Of a DNA stretch of 64,000 bases, positions 1 through 8,327 are shown piece by piece. Origin of the DNA: Clostridiales bacterium (lineage in GTDB: Bacteria > Bacillota > Clostridia > Christensenellales > CAG-138). Location: contig SFEL01000018.1 of the NCBI GenBank assembly GCA_004557245.1, positions 1 through 64,000 on the forward strand. Direction: 5' to 3'. Made by a program: the position numbers and the translations under genes. The notes beneath the pieces are model-generated. The model had not been told where the DNA came from and made no database searches. It saw only the letters and a program-made list of their open reading frames with translations. Position 1 is the first letter of the stretch, and the number at the start of each line of letters is the position of its first letter.

Positions 1-19
1 GATCTCAATGAAACTGAAA

Positions 20-52
20 GGAATGAGCCCGGTACAATACCGAACTCATTCC
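20..52. other. Two-part inverted repeat, possible terminator of an upstream gene
   Basis: An outer stem GGAATGAG (20-27) pairs with CTCATTCC (45-52), and an inner stem CGGTA (30-34) pairs with TACCG (38-42) around a CAA loop. A T-rich run follows about 15 bases later (around 68-75), so this may be the end of a transcript entering from outside the window. With no gene visible on the left, the role is inferred. Confidence 0.45.
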
Positions 53-480
53 GTAACAACTTAATATTCTTTTTTGTCTAATCTTCGGGGTTCACTTCAC
101 AAAGGGTGTCTTTTTTCTTGGCCTTATTCAAAGAGAAGGGGGATTCGAAGGGAACGGCCTGCCCTCAGGCAGGCAAAAATTCCTCCGGTGGAGGGATTTT
201 TAGTTCCCCGGGCTGGCGGCGGCACTGCCCCAGTGCCGCCGGGCGAATCCCTCCTTCTCCGCCAGCTGCATGCACAACACAATGTGTTGTGCACGCGGTG
301 TTTTTGGGGGAGTTTTTATAATCGTTATGGGAAATGTATGCACCACGCCCCAGAGCAGCGCAGCCTGAGTCCCCTCCCTCTCCCCCCGCTTGCAACCTTT
401 CAAGTCCCATAGTATGATATTCCCATGAGCAAAACAGCAAATATACTTAACTTAATAATATATAACGGGGAGCTGTTCCA
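53..480. other. Non-coding stretch with several GC-rich hairpins
   Basis: No convincing gene is present: the short open frames lack ribosome sites and run through palindromes. Visible hairpins are GCCTGCC/GGCAGGC (157-163 with 168-174), a CCTCC/GGAGG stem flanked by A and T runs (about 176-202), a perfect ten-base-pair stem GGCGGCACTG/CAGTGCCGCC (218-240), and a near-perfect palindrome GCACAACACA/TGTGTTGTGC (272-292). The last ~70 bases turn AT-rich and should carry the promoter of the gene at 481. The hairpin style resembles the dispersed repeats elsewhere in the window, but I find no shared block. Confidence 0.5.
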
Positions 481-2142
481 ATGAGCTTATCTGCGGCGAA
501 AAAAAGGGATATCCTCATATGCTGCATAGCGGCGCTGCTGATACTCTGCGCCATGGCCGCCCGCATCCTGGGCAGCCCCGAGGGGGCCCCGGGCCTGGGC
601 TCCATGATAAGGAACGGTATATACATGGGGCTGACGGCGGCATGGGGCGTGTCGGTGCAGAGGCGCATAATTCAGGCCCAGACCCGGCGGTACCTTATAG
701 CTATCGCCCTGCTGATGCTGCTCTGGCTCACGGAGCGGGCTATCAAATATGAATTTAACTTATCCGCCGCCTCGGCGCGGAGGCTGTGGTACAGCTATTA
801 TATACCCATACTGCTGATACCCCTGATAACGGTGTTCACAGCAATGTCGCTGGGCAGGCCGGAAAACTACAAGCTGCCGGGCTGGACGCGGCTTCTGTAT
901 ATACCCACATTCGCGTTTATGGCGATGGTGCTGACCAACGACCGGCATCAGCTGGTTTTTGCGTTTCCGGCCGACGCCGAGATATGGACTGGCGGCAATG
1001 CGGCGCACTCTATCGGGTACTTTGCCGTAGTGGCCTGGACAGCGGTCTGCGCCGCAGGGACTATTATTGTGATGATCGAAAAATGCCGCAGGCCAAAAAG
1101 CCGTATCCAGTGGCTGCCCATACTGCCTGTGGCGCTGTCTTTTGTATACACCGCCCTTTATGTAAGCGAGGTGAAATGGCTTCGCCTTATAGCTGGGGAT
1201 ATGACTGTGTTCCAGTGTCTGGCTATTATGGCAGCGCTGGAAGGCTGCATTCGCTGCGGGCTGATACAGTCCAACACCGGCTATGACGAGCTCTTCGGCT
1301 CCACCACCATAGGGGCTCAGATAACCGACCACAGGTTCCGGGTAAAATCCGCCTCCTACTCCGCATTGCCCATAAGCCTCGAGAGAATGGAGCAGGCGCT
1401 GGAGGGCCCGGTGCAGCTGGATAAAAACACCCTGCTCAAGGGGCAGGAAATAAGCTCCGGCTATGTTTTCTGGCAGGAGGACATATCGGAATTGCAGGGC
1501 GTGCTGGACCAATTGCAGACGGTACAGGACGAATTGCGGGACACCGGGGACGTACTAAAGGCCGAGGCGGAGCAGCGCTCCTACTGGCTTAAGATCACCG
1601 AGGAAAACCGGCTATACGACATGGTGGAGCGGCAGACCCAAAGGCAGGTCGCGCTGCTTCGGAAGCTTCTCTCCCGGCTCCGTGCCACGGAGGATACCGA
1701 GGAGGCACGGCGGCTGCTGGGCCACATTGTGGTGATAGGCACATATGTAAAGCGGCGCAGCAACCTCATGTTCGTGGAGCGGCAGACAGGCACCCTGGAG
1801 GCGGCGGAGCTGAGCCTGTGTCTGAACGAGTCCGCTGCGGGGCTGGGCTTATGCAATATAAAATGCACCGTAAGGGCGGACATGGAGGGTCTGCTCCCGG
1901 CTGAATGGGGCAACATGATATACGATTTTTTCGAGGCGGCGGTGGAAATGAGCCTCACCTCCCTCACCTCCCTGCTGTTCTACGCAGGGGAAAGAGAGGG
2001 CACTGTCACCGCCAAGGCGGCTCTCTGCTGCCATGAGGACATGGGGGCGCTTTGTTGTGAATTCCCGAATGTTATAATAGAAAAAGACGAGGACGGCATA
2101 CAGTACCTTACTCTCAGCATACCAAAGGAGGGCGGGGAATGA
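481..2142 (+). CDS. Membrane sensor with degenerate histidine-kinase core (pseudokinase)
   Basis: A 553-residue protein. The first ~260 residues hold seven or eight hydrophobic segments, like the seven-helix sensor region of some Firmicutes histidine kinases. A coiled region (about 340-375) leads to a segment beginning ENRLYD where the dimerisation helix of a kinase should lie, but there is no phospho-accepting histidine. The C-terminal third resembles a GHKL ATPase in outline (FFEAAVE where the N-box belongs, ending LSIPKEGGE), but the N-box asparagine and the G-boxes are missing. It overlaps the downstream kinase gene by ATGA. I infer a membrane sensor that signals through that soluble kinase. 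An alternative is a family with cryptic catalytic residues. GGGAG ribosome site ahead of ATG. Confidence 0.7.
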   Translation: MSLSAAKKRDILICCIAALLILCAMAARILGSPEGAPGLGSMIRNGIYMGLTAAWGVSVQRRIIQAQTRRYLIAIALLMLLWLTERAIKYEFNLSAASARRLWYSYYIPILLIPLITVFTAMSLGRPENYKLPGWTRLLYIPTFAFMAMVLTNDRHQLVFAFPADAEIWTGGNAAHSIGYFAVVAWTAVCAAGTIIVMIEKCRRPKSRIQWLPILPVALSFVYTALYVSEVKWLRLIAGDMTVFQCLAIMAALEGCIRCGLIQSNTGYDELFGSTTIGAQITDHRFRVKSASYSALPISLERMEQALEGPVQLDKNTLLKGQEISSGYVFWQEDISELQGVLDQLQTVQDELRDTGDVLKAEAEQRSYWLKITEENRLYDMVERQTQRQVALLRKLLSRLRATEDTEEARRLLGHIVVIGTYVKRRSNLMFVERQTGTLEAAELSLCLNESAAGLGLCNIKCTVRADMEGLLPAEWGNMIYDFFEAAVEMSLTSLTSLLFYAGEREGTVTAKAALCCHEDMGALCCEFPNVIIEKDEDGIQYLTLSIPKEGGE

Positions 2143-3092
2143 ATTCCATAAAGGAGAGCTTTGACAACCTGCCCGTGGCGGTGTGCTTTTTCGATAATAG
2201 GGGCGTTGTGCGGCTCATGAACCGGCGCATGTTGAGCGTAGGCGCGGAGCTGTTGGGCAGCGGTGTGCAGACCTTAAACGAGCTGCGCCGGGCTCTTGAT
2301 ACCCCGCCGGAGTCCATAGAGCGGCTGGATGCAGAGATGGGGGTATATAAATTTCCAAACGGTACGGTGCTGCGCTTCGTTGAGCGTCAGATAACCGACA
2401 AAAGCGGCGGCAGCTATACGGAGGTCACCGCCTCGGACGTGACGAGGCTTGTAACCCTCCAGCAGGAGCTTAGAAAAGAAAACGCCCGCCTTGAGGACGC
2501 CAACCTGAGATTAAAGCGGCTGTACGACAGGATGCCGGAGATAGTGCGGGAGGAAGAGACCCTCGCCATGAAGCTGCGGGTACACGACGATATAGGCCAT
2601 ACCATACTTTCGGCCCGCCGGGCATTGAGGCAGGGGGAGAGCATGGAGGCCATACGTGAGAGCGCGGAGGCATGGGAAAGCACCATAGAGCTGCTCTGCC
2701 GAGCCAACAGCATGGGGGAGCCGGAGGACGCAATAGAGTACGCCAAGGCCCGGGCGGCGGAGCTTGGGGCGGAGGTCATAGTGGAGGGCAGCGCGCCAAA
2801 GGATGGAGAAATGCGGCACATATTTGCCCTTGCCATACGGGAATGTACCTCAAACTGCATACGCCACGCCGGGGGTAAGCGGATATTCGCCCGCTTCGCG
2901 CCGTACAGGGGAGGCTGGGGGATACACATAACCAACGACGGCAAGGTACCGGATGACGAAATAACCGAGGGCGGCGGGCTGTCGGCCCTCAGGCGGCGCA
3001 TAGAGAACGCCGGGGGCATCATGAGGATAAAGAGCAGGCCCAACTTCGCGCTGAGCGCGTCGCTGCCATACGGGGAGGAAAACAAATGGTAA
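2139..3092 (+). CDS. Soluble PAS-domain sensor histidine kinase
   Basis: A 317-residue protein without membrane segments. Residues ~10-110 look like a PAS domain (FFDNRGVVRLMNRRM, then FVERQITDKSG). A coiled linker follows, then a HisKA_3-type motif HDDIGH with His149 as the likely phosphorylation site. The ATPase part has an N-box-like RECTSNCIRHA (Asn239) and G-box remnants TNDG and GGGLSALRRR. It would phosphorylate the response regulator encoded immediately downstream; the genes overlap at both ends (ATGA with the upstream gene, seven bases with the downstream gene), implying coupled translation. Of its 20 isoleucine codons I count 19 ATA and one ATC. Kinase class is well supported; the signal is unknown. 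Confidence 0.85.
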   Translation: MNSIKESFDNLPVAVCFFDNRGVVRLMNRRMLSVGAELLGSGVQTLNELRRALDTPPESIERLDAEMGVYKFPNGTVLRFVERQITDKSGGSYTEVTASDVTRLVTLQQELRKENARLEDANLRLKRLYDRMPEIVREEETLAMKLRVHDDIGHTILSARRALRQGESMEAIRESAEAWESTIELLCRANSMGEPEDAIEYAKARAAELGAEVIVEGSAPKDGEMRHIFALAIRECTSNCIRHAGGKRIFARFAPYRGGWGIHITNDGKVPDDEITEGGGLSALRRRIENAGGIMRIKSRPNFALSASLPYGEENKW

Positions 3093-3715
3093 ACGTAATG
3101 ATAGTGGAGGATCAGAAGCTGGTGCGCAGCATTCTGGAAAGCTACATTAAAAAAGAGGAGGGCTATGAGCTGCTGTCCTCCATACCCGGGGCGGACAGGG
3201 CGGCGGACATATGCGATGCCTGCAGGATTGATTTGATACTCATGGACGTGCAGACCGAGCGGCGGGAAAACGGCCTCGCCGCCGTGGAGAAGATAAAGGC
3301 CAGCCATCCGGAGATAAAAATAGTGGTGGTGACATCCCTTGTGGACTGCGAGGTGCTGAGGCGCGCCCGCGAGGCCGGGGCGGACAGCCTATGGTACAAG
3401 GATACCGACGAGGAGCTTTTGATGGAGGCGGTGCGCCGCACCATGGCGGGGGAGCATATATTCCCGGACGCGCCGCCGGTGGTGGAGGTGGGCACGGCCA
3501 GGAGCACGGAATTTACCAACGCCGAGATGAAGGTGCTGCGCTGCCTGGTGAGAGGTATGTCGTATGGGGCTATCGCCGGGGCGCTGGGTATAGAGGTGAC
3601 GACGGTGAAGTACCATGTCTCCAACATGCTGCAAAAGACCAATCTGGAGAACAAGCTGCAGCTGGCCATAGCCGCCAGCGAAGCGAAGCTGGTGGTGGAG
3701 CTGAACGAAAAATAA
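3086..3715 (+). CDS. NarL/FixJ-type response regulator
   Basis: A 209-residue two-domain regulator. The receiver domain (1-~120) has the acidic pocket VED (residues 7-9), phospho-accepting Asp54 in LILMDVQ, a VVTSL strand and a conserved Lys in YKD. The C-terminal LuxR-type helix-turn-helix (about 140-205) carries LRCLVRGMSYGAIAGALGI and TTVKYHVSNMLQK. It completes the operon with the pseudokinase and the PAS kinase. Its targets are unknown; the zinc-ribbon gene 158 bases downstream is a natural candidate only by position. Confidence 0.93.
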   Translation: MVNVMIVEDQKLVRSILESYIKKEEGYELLSSIPGADRAADICDACRIDLILMDVQTERRENGLAAVEKIKASHPEIKIVVVTSLVDCEVLRRAREAGADSLWYKDTDEELLMEAVRRTMAGEHIFPDAPPVVEVGTARSTEFTNAEMKVLRCLVRGMSYGAIAGALGIEVTTVKYHVSNMLQKTNLENKLQLAIAASEAKLVVELNEK

Positions 3716-3741
3716 TAAAATAATTATGAACAGGACCTGAA

Positions 3742-3769
3742 CCCCGTACTTTTGTACGGGGCTTTTTTT
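3742..3769 (+). terminator. Rho-independent terminator after the two-component operon
   Basis: Perfect eight-base-pair stem CCCCGTAC/GTACGGGG with a TTTT loop, followed by a run of seven T. It lies 26 bases past the response-regulator stop and separates that operon from the next gene. Confidence 0.9.
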
Positions 3770-3873
3770 GCGCGGCTGTGCGACAATACATAGATACAAA
3801 TCAGTGTCCCATTTTTTGTGTGAAGTAAGACTCAGGACATTTTTCGACAATCTATTCAAGGAGGGAAAATAAA

Positions 3874-5805
3874 ATGGCATTTTGCACCAACTGCGGCGCC
3901 AAGCTGCCCGACGGTTCCAGATTCTGCACAGAGTGCGGAGCGGCTATTGCGGCGAGCGCGCCGGCAACGCCGGCGGAGCCGGAAAAGAAGTACACCCCCG
4001 AAGCGCCGGCGGAGCCCGCGATACACCCCGACTCGGTGGATGCGCCCATGGAATACACCGCACCCGACCGGCCCACACAGCAGAGCTACACCCCGCCTGC
4101 ACAGGGCAGCTATACTCCCCCCACACAGGGCAGCTATACTCCCCCGACGCAGGGCGGCTACACTCCCCCAACGCAGGGCGGATATACTCCCCCCACACAG
4201 GGCGGCTATACCCCCAACGCACAGCAGGGCGGCGGATACAGCTATAACGCCAACACCGCCAACACCGCCTATACCCCCGGCGCAAAGGCCAATAAGGCCC
4301 CCAAGGCCCCAAGGGCGCCCAAGGCCAAGTCCGGCAAGAGCAAGGCTCCCTTTATAATAGGCGGCGCGGTGCTGGTGTTCGTGCTGCTCATAGTGCTGCT
4401 TATAAGGGGCTGCACCGGCGCTGTAAAGGATGCCTTTGATCCCAACCTGGGCGTATACAACGCCACCACCGCCGAGATGTTCGGCATGGAGATGGACGTT
4501 ACGGACGTATGGGAGGGCGGCGTATCCATAGAGCTGAAGGCCAAGGATAAGTGCGTGTTCACCATAGACGGTGAGCAGTACAACATAAAATGGACGCTGG
4601 ACGGCAGCGACATAAGGATAAAGGGCAAGGGCCTCGACTGCGAGGGCACCCTTAACCGCGGCGTGCTGGTGCTGCAGGACGTAATGGATATGGGCGTCAA
4701 CCTCACCTTCCAGAAGGAGGGCGGCTTCAGCGATAATATGCTGGACGGCGACGGCATGACCAGCAGCGACGGCGAGATAGGCGAGGACGGATACACTGCG
4801 GCCCAGAGGAAGTGGAACGGCGCATGGTACGGCAGCTTCCATGTGGTGGAGCAGAAGAACTTCGATTACCTTTCCGACGGCGCGGTATACGATGCGCTGA
4901 TGGTCATAGACCTGGGCACCGACAACAAGGGTACCTTCGACCTCTATGTATTCAACGACTACGATGCACCTGCGGCGGCGGGCGAGTGCGAGGCTACGGA
5001 GACGAGCCTCACCGCCACCTCCGTCGAGATGCTCGGCCAGGATCTGGACAGCGTATACAACTGGATGCTCCTGCCCCGGCAGGATTACACCGACCAGTAC
5101 TGCATGGGCGACACCTTCGAGCAGGACGAATACTACATGGAGTTCATGGTATTCATGAAGCCCTGGGGCGCGAGCTGGGATAAGGAGATAGCTGACGGCT
5201 ACAACCTCCTGCCCCCCGCCATGGACGAATACAACGACCTCATAGCCGAGGGCGAAATGCCGCCCGTGGGCGAGGCCCCGATAGGCTACTTAGGCGCAGA
5301 GGCGCAGGGCGGCACGGCAGAGGCCCCCGTAGAAAATACCACCGAGACCCCGGCGCAGAGCGCCGCCCCCGCCGAGGGCTTTGACAGCGGCACCATCACG
5401 GAGACCGTAAGCGACTACTCCAAGGATGTATCGATCGACGTTTCCGTGACGCTCCCCGAGAGCGGCTGGAAGCTCAGCCACGAGCTCACCACCATGTACC
5501 TCTACAACGTGGACGACCCGGAGCATCTGTTCTCCGGCGACCCCCGCATACAGTTCGACATCTACACCAGCAGCGACAAGCTCAATTACTACGAGAAGAA
5601 CTATGAGAACCTCAAGGACGAGGGCACCCGCACCATAGGCGGCGTGGAGCTCAAGGCGCGCTCCTACAAGAACGTGGGAATGCAGTGGACTGAGTACTAC
5701 GGCGAGGTGCCGGGCGGCGGCTGGCTGTCCATAAAGATATCCAAGGTGGACATAGGAGCGGGCAGCGAGGGCGACGCCATACTCAACAGCATCTCCTTCA
5801 AGTAA
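3874..5805 (+). CDS. Zinc-ribbon membrane protein with YTPPTQG repeats and two extracellular domains
   Basis: A 643-residue protein. Residues 4-21 form a zinc ribbon (CTNC and CTEC). From Tyr72 to about 118 there are six eight-residue repeats of the YTPPTQGG type. A lysine/proline-rich stretch leads to one transmembrane helix (about 158-181), so the ribbon and repeats should be cytoplasmic. Outside lie a beta-rich domain (about 190-300), a second domain starting KWNGAWYG (about 310-450), a low-complexity linker, and a last domain (about 510-643). The two middle domains resemble the two halves of the lipoprotein encoded next, so the pair probably share ancestry. No known function. Ribosome site AGGAGGG is optimal. 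It opens a same-strand run extending to 10212. Confidence 0.8.
   Translation: MAFCTNCGAKLPDGSRFCTECGAAIAASAPATPAEPEKKYTPEAPAEPAIHPDSVDAPMEYTAPDRPTQQSYTPPAQGSYTPPTQGSYTPPTQGGYTPPTQGGYTPPTQGGYTPNAQQGGGYSYNANTANTAYTPGAKANKAPKAPRAPKAKSGKSKAPFIIGGAVLVFVLLIVLLIRGCTGAVKDAFDPNLGVYNATTAEMFGMEMDVTDVWEGGVSIELKAKDKCVFTIDGEQYNIKWTLDGSDIRIKGKGLDCEGTLNRGVLVLQDVMDMGVNLTFQKEGGFSDNMLDGDGMTSSDGEIGEDGYTAAQRKWNGAWYGSFHVVEQKNFDYLSDGAVYDALMVIDLGTDNKGTFDLYVFNDYDAPAAAGECEATETSLTATSVEMLGQDLDSVYNWMLLPRQDYTDQYCMGDTFEQDEYYMEFMVFMKPWGASWDKEIADGYNLLPPAMDEYNDLIAEGEMPPVGEAPIGYLGAEAQGGTAEAPVENTTETPAQSAAPAEGFDSGTITETVSDYSKDVSIDVSVTLPESGWKLSHELTTMYLYNVDDPEHLFSGDPRIQFDIYTSSDKLNYYEKNYENLKDEGTRTIGGVELKARSYKNVGMQWTEYYGEVPGGGWLSIKISKVDIGAGSEGDAILNSISFK
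4087..4230 (+). repeat. In-frame tandem repeat, 24-base unit
   Basis: About six tandem 24-base units inside the zinc-ribbon gene, encoding the eight-residue YTPPTQGG/S motif. Units differ mainly at third positions and at Gly/Ser, so the protein sequence is being kept. Copy number could vary between strains by slippage. Confidence 0.9.
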
Positions 5806-5824
5806 CAAAACGGAGCGCGGGCCT

Positions 5825-6826
5825 ATGAAAAGGATAAAGCTGTTTACGGCGCTCCTGCTGGCGGCAGCCATGGTACTTCCCATGGCTGGCTGCGGCAAGG
5901 GCAAGCCCAAGGACGGCGGGGAAGCCTCCCCCGCCTCCTGCGCGGCGGCCGGAGAGTACGAGGTATACTCCATGACCACGGCGGGGACCACCCTCACACG
6001 CAGCCAGCTTGAAGCGGGCGGCATGGCGGAGGGCATGTTCCTGAAGATCAACGCCGACGGCACGGGCGAGATAAACTATACCGGCTCCCAGACCAACGCC
6101 ATAAAGGTGGACGAAAAGGCGGGCAAGGTAAAGATAGAGGGCGGCGCGGAGCTGGACTACGCGCTGGAGGGCGGCAGGATAACCCTCACCTTCCCCGGCA
6201 ATTCGCTGATAATGGTATATGAGAGCGAGGCCGCGGAGGAGGGCAAAAGCAAGGGCGATTTTGCCTCCTTCGGCAAAAAGGACGAGGAGCAGGCAGCCGC
6301 CCCCGACAGCCAGCCCGACATGGAGTTTATAAACGACTTCCTCGGCGACTGGCACGGCATGGCAGAATACTATGACTGCACCGGCGTATACGAGGCGAAC
6401 AACCGCAACCAGTGCGAGATACTGGCGAGGATAACCTATGACGAGGACGCGGGCGAGCTAAAGCCCTTCGTGGGCGCGGCCTTTGACGGGGCAAATCAGT
6501 ACAACTTCAAGATAACCTCCGCAACGGAATATCAGGACGACAGCTACCGCTACTTCAAGATAGGAGGCAGGTTCATGGATCAGCCCCTGGCGGAGGGCAG
6601 CCTTGTGGAGTACGAGGCGGAGTATGACAGGCTCTGGGTGATAGGCATAGCCGACGACGGCGAGGGCAACGTTCTCAAGCTGCTGGGCTGCCTCAGGAGG
6701 CCGGGCGCGAAGTGGGACTATGAAAACGACTACCCCTACATCGACAAGGACGGCGTAGAATTCTACAAGGGCAAGAGCCTCGAGGAGATAGCCAAGCTGT
6801 TAAAGGTGGACCTTAACGCGCAATAG
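5825..6826 (+). CDS. Lipoprotein with two beta-type domains, function unknown
   Basis: A 333-residue protein with a lipoprotein signal (MKRIKLFTALLLAAAMVLPM then AGC), predicting lipidation at Cys23 and anchoring on the outer face of the membrane. Residues ~40-135 form a small domain (GEYEVYSM, INADGTGEINYTG), and after an acidic linker residues ~170-333 form a second (FLGDWHGMAEYYD). Both echo the middle domains of the zinc-ribbon membrane protein just upstream; the 19-base gap points to one transcript. I cannot name a family or substrate. Confidence 0.75.
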   Translation: MKRIKLFTALLLAAAMVLPMAGCGKGKPKDGGEASPASCAAAGEYEVYSMTTAGTTLTRSQLEAGGMAEGMFLKINADGTGEINYTGSQTNAIKVDEKAGKVKIEGGAELDYALEGGRITLTFPGNSLIMVYESEAAEEGKSKGDFASFGKKDEEQAAAPDSQPDMEFINDFLGDWHGMAEYYDCTGVYEANNRNQCEILARITYDEDAGELKPFVGAAFDGANQYNFKITSATEYQDDSYRYFKIGGRFMDQPLAEGSLVEYEAEYDRLWVIGIADDGEGNVLKLLGCLRRPGAKWDYENDYPYIDKDGVEFYKGKSLEEIAKLLKVDLNAQ

Positions 6827-6872
6827 GCAAAGGTAAAACCAAATAAATCAAAAAAACAGGGAGGAAAAATAT

Positions 6873-7550
6873 ATGCAGTACAGACTGGAAGGCGGCAGCT
6901 TACCCGCCGTAATAATCAACCTCAACCCCGGCGAGACCATGATAAGCGAGGCGGGCGGCAGGACGTGGTCGAGGGGCGCTGTGGATTCCACGGTCACCAC
7001 CCTCGGCGGTGCGGGCAAGGCACTTGGCCGGGCACTCATGGGCGAGAGCCTGTTCATGAACCTTTATACGGCACAGGCCCCTGCGGAAATAGCGTTTTCC
7101 TCCTCCTTCCCCGGAAGGATAGTAGCCCGTGAGCTTGGCCCCGGCCAGAGCATTATCTGCCAGAAGCACGCCTTCCTCTGCGCCACATACGGCGTTGAGC
7201 TTTCCATGTTCTTCCAGAAGAAGCTGGGGGCCGGCCTTGTTGGCGGCGAGGGCTTTATAATGCAGAAGGTCACCGGCCCCGGCCTGGTATTCCTGGAGGT
7301 GGACGGCTACTGCCAGGATTACGATCTCGCCCCCGGCGAAAGGCTGGTATGCGACACCGGCGTGCTGGCGGTAATGGACGAGACCTGCTCCATGGACGTG
7401 CAGATGGTCAAGGGCGTGAAAAACGTATTCTTCGGCGGAGAGGGCATATTCGATACCGTAATAACCGGCCCCGGCAAGGTGCATCTTCAGACTATGACCA
7501 TAGGCAGGCTGGCGCGGCAGATAATACCCTATATACCCAATAAAAAATAA
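6873..7550 (+). CDS. AIM24 family protein
   Basis: A 225-residue protein of the AIM24 (TIGR00266-type) beta-sandwich family. Recognisable features are the opening MQYRLEGGSLPAVIINLNPG, the GGRTWSRGAV stretch, GPGQSIICQKHAFLC, and the glycine-rich closing part VFFGGEGIFDTVITGPGKVH. Family length is typical. There is no signal peptide, so it acts in the cytoplasm or at the inner face of the membrane. Biochemical function in bacteria is not settled; relatives are often found with membrane-stress proteins. A GGGAGG ribosome site is well placed. The next lipoprotein starts directly after its stop codon. Confidence 0.9.
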   Translation: MQYRLEGGSLPAVIINLNPGETMISEAGGRTWSRGAVDSTVTTLGGAGKALGRALMGESLFMNLYTAQAPAEIAFSSSFPGRIVARELGPGQSIICQKHAFLCATYGVELSMFFQKKLGAGLVGGEGFIMQKVTGPGLVFLEVDGYCQDYDLAPGERLVCDTGVLAVMDETCSMDVQMVKGVKNVFFGGEGIFDTVITGPGKVHLQTMTIGRLARQIIPYIPNKK

Positions 7551-8327
7551 ATGAAAAGAATAGTTTCACTGCTGTTGGCGGCGCTGATGCTAAGCGCCGC
7601 GGGCTGCTCCAGGGCTCCGGAGGCGCCTGATATGCCGTCAAAAACCCAGAGCCCGGCGGAACAGGCTCTGCCGGAAAGCGGCAAAAGGCTGAACGAGACA
7701 GCACTGCCGGAGGCTCAGACCCAGCAGGCCCAGCCCGTTGTGACCGATCAGGCCGAGCCGGAACCGGAGCAGACCGGGGCTGCTGCAACAGAGCAGGCCG
7801 AGCCGCCGGCGGAAGACCCCATAACCATGGAGGGAAAAGATATGCAGATAACCTTTGACAGACTGCCCGACACGCTGGAGGAGTTCAGCGCGCTGTGCAA
7901 TGACCTTACAAAGCCCGAGAATACCTGCGCCCTGTTTTTGCTGGCGCTGAACCTTTACACAAAGGACAAGGCGGCGGGAGAAAAGGCCATAGACATGCTG
8001 CGGGGCCCCCGTCCCATGACAGGCATAGACTCACAGTTCGTACGGGACAGGCTGAGAGATAAAAAATACCTGCCTCTGGCCTACTTCGACGGGGCCACCC
8101 CGGAGAACGGCTACGAACCAACCCAGCCGTATGTTTTAAACCTCTACCCCGACCAGCGGCCCCAGGATTGCGAGGAGGGGTATATGCGGCTGTTTTTAAA
8201 GACGGCGGGCGCAGACGCTGCCCGGCCCATCAAGCTCAGGCAGAAGGGGGACAACTGGTATCTCTGGGAGTATTCCAGCATACTCACAGGCATCCGCGTC
8301 CCCGCCCAAGAGGATCCCTGGGCATGA
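7551..8327 (+). CDS. Lipoprotein, function unknown
   Basis: A 258-residue lipoprotein: signal MKRIVSLLLAALMLSAAGC with lipidation at Cys19, a proline/glutamate-rich linker (about 22-90), then one globular domain (about 98-250) starting MQITFDRLPDTLEEFSALC. The domain looks like those found in families of secreted Clostridia proteins without assigned function. The start codon follows the AIM24 stop directly (TAAATG), and the stop overlaps the next gene by ATGA, so the three genes are translationally linked. Confidence 0.75.
   Translation: MKRIVSLLLAALMLSAAGCSRAPEAPDMPSKTQSPAEQALPESGKRLNETALPEAQTQQAQPVVTDQAEPEPEQTGAAATEQAEPPAEDPITMEGKDMQITFDRLPDTLEEFSALCNDLTKPENTCALFLLALNLYTKDKAAGEKAIDMLRGPRPMTGIDSQFVRDRLRDKKYLPLAYFDGATPENGYEPTQPYVLNLYPDQRPQDCEEGYMRLFLKTAGADAARPIKLRQKGDNWYLWEYSSILTGIRVPAQEDPWA

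Noticed and set aside
4087..4230. Regularly spaced 24-base repeats that could suggest a CRISPR array.
   Set aside because: Repeats are directly adjacent without spacers and encode a continuous YTPPTQGG peptide inside a clear gene.
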